This document shows, one piece after another, positions 5,907 to 11,916 of a stretch of DNA of 11,916 nt. The translations under genes were made by a program, and so were the position numbers. This DNA is from an uncultured Coriobacteriaceae bacterium (GTDB taxonomy: Bacteria; Actinomycetota; Coriobacteriia; Coriobacteriales; Eggerthellaceae). Under the pieces are notes generated by a model. It saw only the letters and a program-made list of their open reading frames with translations. It did no database searches and was not told the DNA's origin. Positions within the stretch are counted from its first letter, which is position 1, and each line of letters opens with the position of its first letter. Where the stretch lies: the NCBI GenBank assembly GCA_946623915.1, contig CAMORQ010000033.1, positions 1 to 11,916 on the forward strand. Direction: 5' to 3'.

Positions 5907-6676
5907 TTCGCAACTCCCCCGAAACGACGGCTGCGAGCCTGGAAGGCCAGCAGAGCACGCAAGAACTCGTACCGGTCGAAGTCGGGCCACAGCACATCGG
6001 TGACGTATATTTCCGAATAGGCTATCTGCCACAGTAGGAAATTGGAAATGCGCAGCTCTCCGCTTGTGCGGATCAAAAGCTCTGGGTCGGGCATGCCCGC
6101 CGTGTACAACCGCGACGAGAACAGGTCCTGATCGATTTCGGGCACACCGCCCTGTTCGACGGCGGTCTGCGCGATGGACCTGACCGCGCGCAGCATTTCG
6201 TCGCGCGATCCGTAGTTCACGGCGACGTTGAGCGTCATGCCATCGTTGTCCTTGGTTTTCTCCCACGCCTCTTCGAACGCCTCGCGCGTTTCCCGCGGGA
6301 GGATGGACATGTCGCCGATGGTCTTTACCCGCACGTGCTCTTCGTGCAGGCCGTCCACTTCGGCGAGCATGGTTTTCGCGAACAGCTCCATAAGCCCCGA
6401 TACTTCTTCTTCGGGGCGCTTCCAGTTCTCGGTCGAAAACGAGTAGATGGTTAGGTAGCGCACGCCCGCATCCGACGCACAACGGATGGTTTCGCGGACC
6501 GCTTCGATACCGGCTTTATGGCCGCGTAGCCTGTTCAGGGCCCGTTTCTTCGCCCAACGTCCATTGCCGTCCATGATGACGGCAACATGCTGCGGGACGC
6601 GGTCTTCGTCGAGTGCGCTCGGGTCCAAACCCGCAGGCGGGTTGGGAAATATCTCTTTCAGCGGTTTATGAAACAA
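5903..6676 (-). CDS. uppS: Isoprenyl transferase (undecaprenyl diphosphate synthase, UppS)
   Basis: UppS adds cis-isoprene units from IPP to a short prenyl diphosphate, giving the lipid carrier for peptidoglycan and wall polymers. The 257-residue protein has the catalytic HVAVIMDGNGRWAKKR block with D36, N38, R40 and W41, RGHKAG (51-56), YSFSTENW (78-85), and the C-terminal LLIRTSGELRISNFLLWQ with R203, S205 and R209, then AYSE with E222, a probable Mg ligand. The only sensible start is TTG (6676-6674), since the first in-frame ATG lies inside the catalytic motif. AAGGAAG is present but about 10 bases away, so initiation may be weak. Its stop overlaps the cdsA start by the ATGA arrangement. 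Exact chain length of the product cannot be told from sequence. Confidence 0.95.
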   Translation of the reverse strand: MFHKPLKEIFPNPPAGLDPSALDEDRVPQHVAVIMDGNGRWAKKRALNRLRGHKAGIEAVRETIRCASDAGVRYLTIYSFSTENWKRPEEEVSGLMELFAKTMLAEVDGLHEEHVRVKTIGDMSILPRETREAFEEAWEKTKDNDGMTLNVAVNYGSRDEMLRAVRSIAQTAVEQGGVPEIDQDLFSSRLYTAGMPDPELLIRTSGELRISNFLLWQIAYSEIYVTDVLWPDFDRYEFLRALLAFQARSRRFGGVAK

Positions 6677-6714
6677 CCTGTCAGACTTCCTTCGGGAACA
6701 CTCCTAGGCGGAGT

Positions 6715-6766
6715 GCCGCAGCGCTTTGCAGCGCCGGCCGTTCCGTCGCTGGCAAAGCGACGGAAC
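6715..6766. repeat. Two hairpins between frr and uppS
   Basis: Immediately after the frr stop, 6740-6750 and 6756-6766 form a perfect 11-bp stem (GTTCCGTCGCT/AGCGACGGAAC) with a 5-base loop. A second dyad follows: GCGCT (6721-6725) with AGCGC (6730-6734), extended by GCCG (6715-6718) with CGGC (6735-6738). In the minus-strand direction neither is followed by a T-run; the next bases are GGCCGGC. They are more likely an mRNA processing or stability element, or a weak attenuator, than a true terminator within this operon. Confidence 0.65.
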
Positions 6767-7321
6767 CTAGATTTCCATGACCTCGGCCTCTTTGCGCTTG
6801 AACACCTCTTCGACCTTGCCCACGTAATCGTCGGTCAGCTTCTGGATGTCGGCTTCGCCACGGCGCTGATCGTCTTCGCTCATGCCGTCCTTGACGGCCT
6901 TCTCCAGTGCGCTGTTGGCGTCGCGTCGGGCGTTTCTGATGGCCACGCGCGCTTCTTCGGCGTACGCCTTGCATTGCTTGACCAACTCCACACGACGTTC
7001 CTCGGTAAGCTGCGGGAACGCGAGCCTGATGCAGGTGCCGTCGTTGGAGGGGTTGATCCCCAGGTTGGAATTCTGGATAGCCTGCTCGATCGCACGCAGG
7101 GCGCTTTTGTCCCACGGCTCGATGACCAGCATGTGGGCATCGGGCGTTTTAATGGCGGCCATCTGGTTGATGGGCGTCTGCGCACCGTAGTAGTCGGCTG
7201 TGATGCGGTCGAGCACCATGGCGTTGGCGCGACCCGTACGCACGCTCGCAAAGGCTTCGGCAAGGTTGGACAGCGCCTTTTCCATGCGCTCTTCAGCTTC
7301 GAGCTTGATTTCGTCTACCAT
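6767..7321 (-). CDS. frr: Ribosome recycling factor
   Basis: RRF works with EF-G to split post-termination ribosomes in the cytosol. At 184 residues it has the usual length and is almost entirely RRF domain: an amphipathic N-terminal helix, SVRTGRANAMVLDRI (26-40), the middle beta domain with YYGAQTPINQMA (44-55), then NLGINPSNDGTCIRLAFPQLT (85-105) and the long helices EERRVELVKQC and IRNARRDAN. The ATG (7321-7319) has AAAGGGGA about seven bases upstream. It follows pyrH by 22 bases and precedes uppS by 90 bases that contain two hairpins. The pyrH-frr adjacency is one of the most conserved bacterial gene pairs. Confidence 0.97.
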   Translation of the reverse strand: MVDEIKLEAEERMEKALSNLAEAFASVRTGRANAMVLDRITADYYGAQTPINQMAAIKTPDAHMLVIEPWDKSALRAIEQAIQNSNLGINPSNDGTCIRLAFPQLTEERRVELVKQCKAYAEEARVAIRNARRDANSALEKAVKDGMSEDDQRRGEADIQKLTDDYVGKVEEVFKRKEAEVMEI

Positions 7322-7343
7322 AGCAGTCCCCTTTCGACTGAAT

Positions 7344-8072
7344 CTATTCCACCGAAGATACGACGGTAGTGCCTACCGCCTTGCCCTGCAACGCAGCTTT
7401 GATGTTGCCGGGAGCCATCAAGTTGAACACGATCATGGGCATGCCGTTGTCCATGCAGTAGCCCGTTGCCGTCGAGTCCATGACGTGCAGTTCGTTGGCC
7501 AGGATGTCCTTGTAGGAAATGGTGTCGTAGCGCTTGGCCTGCGGGTTGGTCACCGGGTCGCTGTCGTAGATGCCGTCGACCTTGGTGGCCTTCATCAGGC
7601 ACTCCGCGTTAATTTCCAGCGCTCGCAGCGCCGCCGTGGTGTCGGTGGTGCAGTACGGAGAGCCCGTGCCCGCCGCAAAAATGGTCACGCGCCCCTTTTC
7701 CAGGTGGCGAATGGCCCGCCCGCGAATGTAGGTTTCCGCCACCTGCTTCATTTCGATGGCGCTCATCACGCGGCTTTCGATGCCCGCGCGATGGAAACCG
7801 TCCTGCAGGGCGAGAGCGTTCATGCACGTCGCCAGCATGCCGATGTAGTCCGCCTGCGCACGGTCCATGCCGGACGCAGACCCCGCCAAACCGCGGAAGA
7901 TGTTTCCGCCTCCGACAACAACGGCGACCTGAACGCCGTCGTTCACCACTTCGGCGATCTGCTCGGCAAGGCTGTCGACCACCTTCGGGTCTATGCCATA
8001 GCCGGCATCGCCCATCAGGGCTTCGCCCGACAATTTCAGCAGCACGCGGTGGTATTTGTACCCTTCAGCCAC
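7344..8072 (-). CDS. pyrH: UMP kinase
   Basis: PyrH phosphorylates UMP to UDP with ATP, as a hexamer of the amino-acid-kinase fold. With the GTG start at 8072 the protein has 242 residues. Motifs are RVLLKLSGEAL with K13, VVGGGNIFRG (52-61), ADYIGMLAT, the loop GTGSPYCTTDTTA (135-147) and KATKVDGIYDSDP (161-173). An in-frame ATG lies nine bases earlier at 8081, but the ribosome binding site GGGAAGG directly abuts it; the GTG sits nine bases from that site, so I prefer the GTG. Homologues begin with the same EGYKY-RVLLKLSGE pattern, which fits. It leads the pyrH-frr-uppS-cdsA-dxr-rseP run. The rpsB and tsf genes that often stand upstream are absent here, where htrA is found instead. Confidence 0.95.
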   Translation of the reverse strand: MAEGYKYHRVLLKLSGEALMGDAGYGIDPKVVDSLAEQIAEVVNDGVQVAVVVGGGNIFRGLAGSASGMDRAQADYIGMLATCMNALALQDGFHRAGIESRVMSAIEMKQVAETYIRGRAIRHLEKGRVTIFAAGTGSPYCTTDTTAALRALEINAECLMKATKVDGIYDSDPVTNPQAKRYDTISYKDILANELHVMDSTATGYCMDNGMPMIVFNLMAPGNIKAALQGKAVGTTVVSSVE

Positions 8073-8090
8073 GTAGCACATCCTTCCCTC

Positions 8091-8134
8091 GGAAACATGT
8101 TTTCCCTATATTAGCCCAAATAGTGGGAAAAGAC
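8091..8134 (-). promoter_or_regulatory. Possible promoter region of the pyrH operon
   Basis: On the minus strand TAATAT (8113-8108) could serve as the -10 box about 36 bases before the pyrH start. No good -35 is visible: at the right distance there is only GGTCTT or similar, within the arm of the neighbouring hairpin. A perfect 10-bp palindrome AAACATGTTT (8093-8102) lies near the expected start point and could be a protein site. This region probably separates the htrA and pyrH transcripts, but the promoter is weakly supported. Confidence 0.35.
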
Positions 8135-8156
8135 CGCGCGCGCAGTCTTTTCCCAC
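8123..8156. terminator. 12-bp hairpin between htrA and pyrH, possible htrA terminator
   Basis: GTGGGAAAAGAC (8123-8134) and GTCTTTTCCCAC (8145-8156) are perfect reverse complements around a 10-base loop of alternating C and G. The stem starts 50 bases after the htrA stop. In the minus-strand direction the four T residues are inside the stem and it is followed by TATTTGGG, so it is not a canonical terminator. It may still end htrA transcripts or insulate pyrH. Alternating CG in the loop could add inner pairing. Confidence 0.45.
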
Positions 8157-8205
8157 GAGTTTGTGTGTGCAAGCCCAACGTTGTCGGCTTACCGTACGCA
8201 CCAGC

Positions 8206-10023
8206 TTAGCGCTGCTGGTTGAAGTAGTAGTTAAACAGTTCTTCGAGGTCTTCGTAGCTGAAGCCTTGCCCGTCGCCAGACCCGTTGCCCTGTCCGTTGC
8301 CGGACCCGTCGCCTTGGCCGTTACCGAAGCCTTCTCCCTGGCCCCAGTTCTGCAACGGTGCGCTTTCTTGCTCTTCGCTATAGCTTGCCGCGTCCTCGTC
8401 GGAGCCGAGCACCACTTCGGCTTCCTTGGTCTCGGTGCCGCGCACGTACGTCACCGTGACGGTTTCGCCCACGTTATGGGCACGAACCTGACCGATGAGG
8501 TCGGTGGAGGTTTCGACGGCCACGCCTGCGAGCTTGGTGATGATGTCGCCCTGTTCGAGGCCCGCCTGCTGGGCACCGCTGCCCTCGTAGACCTTGTTGA
8601 TGTAGGCACCCGTGTTCGCACCGAGGCTGTAGCGTTCGGCGATGTCCTTGGTTATCGTCGTGCACGAAACGCCCAATTGCGCGTGCGTCGGAGTCTTGCC
8701 GTCGATGATCTGCGTGGCTATGTTCATGGCGTAGTCCACCGGAATGGCGAAGCCCACGCCCGAATAGCTGCCCGAATACGATTCGATGACCGAATTGATG
8801 CCGATGAGCTTGCCGTTTTCGTCCACGAGCGCGCCGCCGGAGTTGCCCGGATTGATGGCAGCATCGGTTTGAATCATGTTGGAATAGATGGAAGGCTGCA
8901 CCTGCTGCCCGTAGCTGTACATGCTGTTGGAATTCTGAATGACCACCGTGCGGCTGGTTGCTGAAATGATGCCCGTGGCGACACTTTGCTCGAGGCCGAA
9001 AGGAGACCCCAGCGTCATAACCCACTGACCAGGGTGAAGATCGCTCGACGATCCGATTTCGACAGGCGTTAGGCCCGTAGCCTCCACCTTGATTACCGCA
9101 AGGTCGCTGGATTCGTCGGTCCCAACGACCGTAGCTTCGTGCTCTTCTCCACCCACCGTGGCCATCAGCTTGGTTGCGCCTTCGACAACATGATAGTTGG
9201 TAAGGATGTAGCCGTCTTCCGAAATGACAACGCCGCTGCCCAGGCCTGCAAGAGCTTCGGATTCGGTCGAACCGGCGCCCCAGAAGCTGCCGTAGTCGCC
9301 CGAAGACGTAGCGTACACATCGATGCCGACCACGGAAGGCAGCACCTTGTCGGCGACCGCTTCGGCCAGGCTTTCGGTATGGTTGTCGGTGGCCGCGATC
9401 TCGGTGTTGCTTTCGCTGCCAAGCACCACCGTGCCGCCTTCGGACACCGTCTCGGTTACACCGGGCGTCCTGGACAAAAAGCCCGTGGCACCCAAAATGC
9501 CCGCACCGAGTGCGAATGCGAGCGCGGCGCCCAAGAAGCCCAGGCCGAACGTCTTGAATCCACCGCCGGAGCTTTTCTTTCCTGCAGATTTAGTGCTTGC
9601 CGCATGGTAGGCCGGCGCCGTCTGCTGCGCCTGATGCGTCTGCTGGACAGGCGCGGTTTGCCTATAAGCCTGCTGTGCGGGTTGCCCACCTGCGGCGTAG
9701 TGCGGCGAAGGGGACGACGAAGCGGGCACCGTCGTTGCCGGTTGGGCGGCTGCAGGCCGATACGCAGGGGACGCCTGCTGCTGCGTCGTATTCTGAGAGG
9801 CAGCCGGCAAGGGAGTGGTCGGCTGCGCGTGGTTACCCGGCTGGACTGCGGAAACCGGAGTCTCGACCGGTTTCGCAACCCCTGCTGCTGCAACAGGCTG
9901 TCCCTGCTGCCCTTCGCGGGCGGGCTGCGCCGGCTGCTGCCCCGTTGGCTGCAGATCCTGCAATCCCTGTTCGGCTATCCATTCTTGCCAGTTCTTGTTG
10001 GCGTTACTCGATTGTTCCGTCAT
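8206..10023 (-). CDS. htrA: HtrA/DegP-type trypsin-like serine protease with PDZ domain, membrane-anchored
   Basis: This is an envelope quality-control protease of the HtrA family. Residues 1-150 form a cytoplasmic tail rich in Gln, Pro, Ala and Thr; a hydrophobic segment (158-183) after K149-K150 anchors it. The extracytoplasmic trypsin domain (about 215-440) has the triad H278 (TNYHVV), D307 (SSDLAV) and S395 (GNSGGAL). One PDZ domain covers about 446-540. The C-terminal tail is a Gly-rich repeat of the form G-[ND]-G-Q-G-x-G-S (567-587), ending in an acidic/aromatic helix (EDLEELFNYYF). Length 605 is long for the family because of the two tails. The ATG (10023) has AAAGGAG nine bases upstream, buried in a possible leader hairpin. 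The gene stands apart from the pyrH run, divergent from acpP. Assignment to the family is certain; which HtrA paralogue is not. Confidence 0.93.
   Translation of the reverse strand: MTEQSSNANKNWQEWIAEQGLQDLQPTGQQPAQPAREGQQGQPVAAAGVAKPVETPVSAVQPGNHAQPTTPLPAASQNTTQQQASPAYRPAAAQPATTVPASSSPSPHYAAGGQPAQQAYRQTAPVQQTHQAQQTAPAYHAASTKSAGKKSSGGGFKTFGLGFLGAALAFALGAGILGATGFLSRTPGVTETVSEGGTVVLGSESNTEIAATDNHTESLAEAVADKVLPSVVGIDVYATSSGDYGSFWGAGSTESEALAGLGSGVVISEDGYILTNYHVVEGATKLMATVGGEEHEATVVGTDESSDLAVIKVEATGLTPVEIGSSSDLHPGQWVMTLGSPFGLEQSVATGIISATSRTVVIQNSNSMYSYGQQVQPSIYSNMIQTDAAINPGNSGGALVDENGKLIGINSVIESYSGSYSGVGFAIPVDYAMNIATQIIDGKTPTHAQLGVSCTTITKDIAERYSLGANTGAYINKVYEGSGAQQAGLEQGDIITKLAGVAVETSTDLIGQVRAHNVGETVTVTYVRGTETKEAEVVLGSDEDAASYSEEQESAPLQNWGQGEGFGNGQGDGSGNGQGNGSGDGQGFSYEDLEELFNYYFNQQR
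8257..8325 (-). repeat. Tandem Gly-rich repeat at the HtrA C-terminus
   Basis: Residues 567-589 of HtrA consist of about two and a half copies of an eight-residue unit: GNGQGDGS, GNGQGNGS, GDGQGFS. At the DNA level this is an imperfect 24-base tandem repeat. It follows the PDZ domain and an acidic stretch, and could act as a flexible linker to the terminal acidic/aromatic helix. Copy number of such repeats often varies between strains. Confidence 0.7.
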
Positions 10024-10083
10024 GCCATCACGCTCCTTTGCATGCGCTTACGCTGCCATCACTCTACCATGATGCATGCAAGG
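10024..10083 (-). promoter_or_regulatory. Leader hairpin masking the htrA Shine-Dalgarno sequence
   Basis: In the htrA leader, CCTTGCATGC (10083-10074) can pair with GCATGCAAAGG (10045-10035): ten base pairs with one bulged A. The second arm contains AAAGG of the ribosome binding site AAAGGAG (10039-10033). The 28-base loop can form an inner 5-bp stem, CATCA with TGATG. Such SD-burying stems are known in RNA thermometers of heat-shock genes, which would suit htrA. The two GCATGC palindromes could instead be protein sites. Complementarity is seen; the role is inferred. Confidence 0.45.
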
Positions 10084-10105
10084 CGCACATGGTGTCCATC
10101 AAGCC

Positions 10106-10134
10106 GTTATCTTCATGAAATAATGGTAGTGCAA
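10106..10134 (-). promoter_or_regulatory. Candidate htrA promoter
   Basis: On the minus strand TTGCAC (10134-10129) and GATAAC (10111-10106) are 17 bases apart. Matches to consensus are three of six and four of six. A start near 10099 would give a leader of about 76 bases that includes the whole SD-masking hairpin. The match is modest, and an alternative sigma factor could use a different site. Confidence 0.35.
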
Positions 10135-10141
10135 GTGATGT

Positions 10142-10230
10142 ACATTAGTAACAATGCTGTGTCGATACGCCAAAAAGGATGTTCCCCAGCTTAAATGCAA
10201 CGAGACTGGGGGCTGCAGCCTTGCTAATGT
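10142..10230 (+). other. Foldable segment in the acpP-htrA divergent region
   Basis: This part of the 317-bp gene-free region (10024-10340) can fold as a closed structure: ACATTAGTAA (10142-10151) pairs with TTGCTAATGT (10221-10230) with one G-U, and CCCCAG (10184-10189) pairs with CTGGGG (10206-10211). A further small dyad, GCGGTG (10248-10253) with CACC-CCGC (10259-10266), lies downstream. It does not match a riboswitch class I recognise, and the likely acpP promoter lies after it, so it may not be part of the acpP transcript. Function unknown. Confidence 0.3.
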
Positions 10231-10305
10231 GGAGGGTGTGCGAAGACGCGGTGTCAGCCACCCCGCAAAGAAACTGCGCACAACCTTTGCATCGACGCAT
10301 TGGCG

Positions 10306-10311
10306 TACAAT
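10306..10311 (+). promoter_or_regulatory. Candidate -10 box of acpP
   Basis: TACAAT (10306-10311) matches the -10 consensus at five of six positions and would start transcription near 10318, about 23 bases before the acpP ATG. A TTGCAT (10287-10292) is too close (13 bases) for a normal -35, and nothing better lies at 16-18 bases, so the -35 is weak or absent. Confidence 0.4.
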
Positions 10312-10340
10312 GGGCGCAAACCCAAAAGGAAGGAACAACC

Positions 10341-10559
10341 ATGGACACGTTGGCAACCATCAAAGATATCCTAAAGGAAAACCTCGACATCGACCCGGAG
10401 ACTGTGAGCGACGAATCGACGTTCGAGTCGCTCAACATCGACTCGCTCGACATGGTCGAGCTTATCTGCGAGCTCGAGGACCGTCTTGGAATCGACTTGG
10501 GCGAGCCCGAAGGAATCAGCAACGTGGGCGAATTCGTCGCGTACATCGAACAGCTCTAG
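10341..10559 (+). CDS. acpP: Acyl carrier protein
   Basis: ACP carries growing fatty acyl chains on a phosphopantetheine arm in the cytosol. The 72-residue acidic protein has the four-helix ACP pattern and the attachment motif NIDSLDMVELI, with the modified serine at S35. Length is slightly shorter than the usual 75-80. The ATG at 10341 is preceded by AGGAAGGA about six bases upstream; the frame is open further upstream to about 10179 but that extension is unrelated to ACPs. It is the only plus-strand gene here, monocistronic, divergent from htrA and closed by a strong terminator 20 bases downstream. No fab genes are adjacent, so whether it is the main fatty-acid ACP or a specialised one cannot be settled from this window; the canonical DSL motif favours the former. 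Confidence 0.95.
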   Translation: MDTLATIKDILKENLDIDPETVSDESTFESLNIDSLDMVELICELEDRLGIDLGEPEGISNVGEFVAYIEQL

Positions 10560-10579
10560 GGCTCTTCGTCCAACCGAGC

Positions 10580-10608
10580 AAAAAGCCGGCGTTGTCGCCG
10601 GCTTTTTT
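10580..10608. terminator. Bidirectional rho-independent terminator between acpP and aspS
   Basis: AAAAAGCCGGCG (10580-10591) and CGCCGGCTTTTTT (10596-10608) form a perfect GC-rich stem with a TTGT loop. On the plus strand it ends in six T residues, 20 bases after the acpP stop. On the minus strand it ends in five T residues, 50 bases after the aspS stop. It therefore serves both convergent genes. Confidence 0.93.
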
Positions 10609-10657
10609 GGTTGCATGAAATGCTTTGGCGCAAACGGCGCCGACTGCGATCGCTTAG

Positions 10658-11916
10658 CTACAGCGTGCGCAGAGACACTTCCTTCAACTGACGCTCGCTC
10701 ACTTCGTTGGGCGCACCGGTCATGGGGTCGGCGGCGCTGCTGGTCTTCGGGAACGCGATGACGTCGCGGATGGAATCCTTGCCGGCAAGCAGCATGATCA
10801 CGCGGTCGAGCCCCAGCGCGATGCCGCCATGCGGCGGAGCGCCGAGTTCGAGTGCGCGCAGCAGGTGCCCGAACTTCTCGTCGATTTCTTCATCGGCCAG
10901 GCCCAAACGCTTCAGCACGCGACGCTGCAGTTCGGCCGTGTGGATACGGATGGTGCCGCCGCCTGCTTCGAATCCGTCCATGACCAGGTCGTAGGAATAG
11001 CTGCCGCACTCGAGCGGAGCGTCCTCGATCTTGTCGACGTCCTCTTCGCGGATCATCGTGAAAGGATGGTGCTCGGCGGAGTACTTGTCTTCGGCTTCGT
11101 CGTAGGCGAACATGGGGAAGTTCACCACCCACAGCAGCGCGTGGCCCTCGCGCGGAATGTCCAGGAGGTCGGCCATACGCAGGCGAAGTGCAGCAAGCAC
11201 CGCGCTTGCCACCGGATAGGTGTCGGCTGCAAACAGGAGCAAGTCGCCCGCCTCGGCGCCTGCCTTCGCCTTGATTGCGGCATGCACGTCGTCGCCGAGG
11301 AACTTGATGATGGGGCTCTTTTCCTGCCCGTCGGTGGTGTAGGCGATCCAGGCCATGCCCTTCGCGCCGTTTTCGGCAGCCACTTCGGCCAGCTTTTCGA
11401 TGTCGCCGCGGCTCCAGTCGCCGGCGCCCTTCGCACAGATGCACTTCACCACGCCGCCGTTGTTCGCAGGACCGGTGAACACCTTGAAGTCGCAGTTGGC
11501 CACCTCTTCGGTGATGTCCACGAGCTCCATCCCGAAGCGCACGTCGGGACGGTCGCAGCCGAAGCGGTCCATGGCTTCCTTCCACTGCATGCGCTGCAGC
11601 GGGAATTCGTGTTCGACGCCCACAGTAGAAAGCACTTCTGCCATCACGCCTTCCATGACTTCCATGACTTCCTCGTCGCGCACGAAGCTCATCTCCACGT
11701 CGAGCTGGGTGAATTCAGGCTGACGGTCGGCGCGCAGGTCCTCGTCGCGGAAGCAGCGCGCGATCTGGTAGTACCGTTCGACACCGCCGCACATGAGCAT
11801 CTGCTTGAACTGCTGGGGGCTCTGCGGCAGGGCGTAGAACTTGCCCGGGTTCGGACGGGAAGGCACGATGTAGTCGCGCGCGCCCTCGGGCGTGGAGTTT
11901 GCCAGAATGGGCGTTT
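10658..11916 (-). CDS. aspS: Aspartyl-tRNA synthetase (C-terminal part; N-terminus beyond window)
   Basis: AspRS is a class II synthetase that charges tRNA-Asp in the cytosol. The frame is open to the right edge, so the first residues seen (TPILANSTPEGARDYIVPSR) are internal; the N-terminal anticodon-binding OB domain and the start lie outside. Motif 2 is FRDEDLRADRQPEFTQLD (around 11752-11700), motif 3 is GIALGLDRV (around 10826-10800), and the flanking GAPPHGG and FPKTSSAADPMTGAP are typical. Between motifs 2 and 3 there is a GAD insertion domain (about 11500-11200), which marks the bacterial type. The in-frame GTG at 11866 is inside a conserved block and is not the start. It converges with acpP on a shared terminator. 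Whether it is discriminating, or also charges tRNA-Asn, cannot be read from this part. Confidence 0.97.
   Translation of the reverse strand, partial: TPILANSTPEGARDYIVPSRPNPGKFYALPQSPQQFKQMLMCGGVERYYQIARCFRDEDLRADRQPEFTQLDVEMSFVRDEEVMEVMEGVMAEVLSTVGVEHEFPLQRMQWKEAMDRFGCDRPDVRFGMELVDITEEVANCDFKVFTGPANNGGVVKCICAKGAGDWSRGDIEKLAEVAAENGAKGMAWIAYTTDGQEKSPIIKFLGDDVHAAIKAKAGAEAGDLLLFAADTYPVASAVLAALRLRMADLLDIPREGHALLWVVNFPMFAYDEAEDKYSAEHHPFTMIREEDVDKIEDAPLECGSYSYDLVMDGFEAGGGTIRIHTAELQRRVLKRLGLADEEIDEKFGHLLRALELGAPPHGGIALGLDRVIMLLAGKDSIRDVIAFPKTSSAADPMTGAPNEVSERQLKEVSLRTL

Noticed and set aside
5907..6482. N-terminal extension of CdsA through uppS
   Set aside because: The extension is the out-of-frame shadow of uppS; the ATG at 5906 has a strong ribosome binding site and an ATGA overlap.
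9139..10194. Long plus-strand frame antisense to the htrA N-terminus
   Set aside because: It is the shadow of the Gln/Pro/Ala-rich coding sequence; the product is Arg/Cys-rich low complexity.
1..11916. CRISPR array, insertion sequence or phage attachment site
   Set aside because: No regularly spaced direct repeats, no transposase or integrase, and no tRNA gene were seen.

Overview
The window looks like a chromosomal segment of a high-GC actinobacterium, most likely class Coriobacteriia (Eggerthellaceae-like). I infer this from the GC-rich codon use, the MEP isoprenoid genes, an actinobacterial-style HtrA with a Pro/Gln-rich cytoplasmic N-terminus, and the gene order; no database search was possible. 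Nearly everything is on the minus strand, so transcription runs right to left.

From right to left: (1) aspS (10658-11916, N-terminus beyond the window) and the plus-strand acyl carrier protein gene acpP (10341-10559) converge on a strong bidirectional terminator at 10580-10608. (2) A 317-bp divergent region separates acpP from htrA (8206-10023), a membrane-anchored trypsin-like/PDZ protease. The htrA leader can fold a hairpin that buries its own Shine-Dalgarno sequence. (3) After an A/T-armed 12-bp hairpin comes a compact run: pyrH, frr, uppS, cdsA, dxr and a site-2 protease (rseP-like), with short gaps or start/stop overlaps. It joins UMP phosphorylation, ribosome recycling, undecaprenyl and CDP-diacylglycerol synthesis, the second MEP step and intramembrane proteolysis, as in the classic pyrH-frr-uppS-cdsA-dxr-rseP-ispG cluster. 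(4) A 513-bp gene-free stretch between rseP and ispG holds two related long hairpins, one with a perfect 24-bp stem that starts in the rseP stop codon, and then a probable leaderless promoter for ispG. (5) The left end is accessory in character: an RHH antitoxin/PIN toxin pair with an excellent promoter and an overlapping 26-bp imperfect palindrome, then the first 24 codons of another minus-strand gene, possibly HipA-like.

The core genes work together: dxr and ispG supply isoprenoid precursors; UppS turns them into the undecaprenyl carrier for cell-wall synthesis; CdsA makes the phospholipid precursor; AcpP carries fatty acyl chains; HtrA and the site-2 protease belong to envelope quality control or signalling. 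The most unusual points are the winged-helix-like insertion and lack of a PDZ domain in the site-2 protease, the paired hairpins before ispG, the SD-masking hairpin of htrA, and the self-contained toxin-antitoxin control region.
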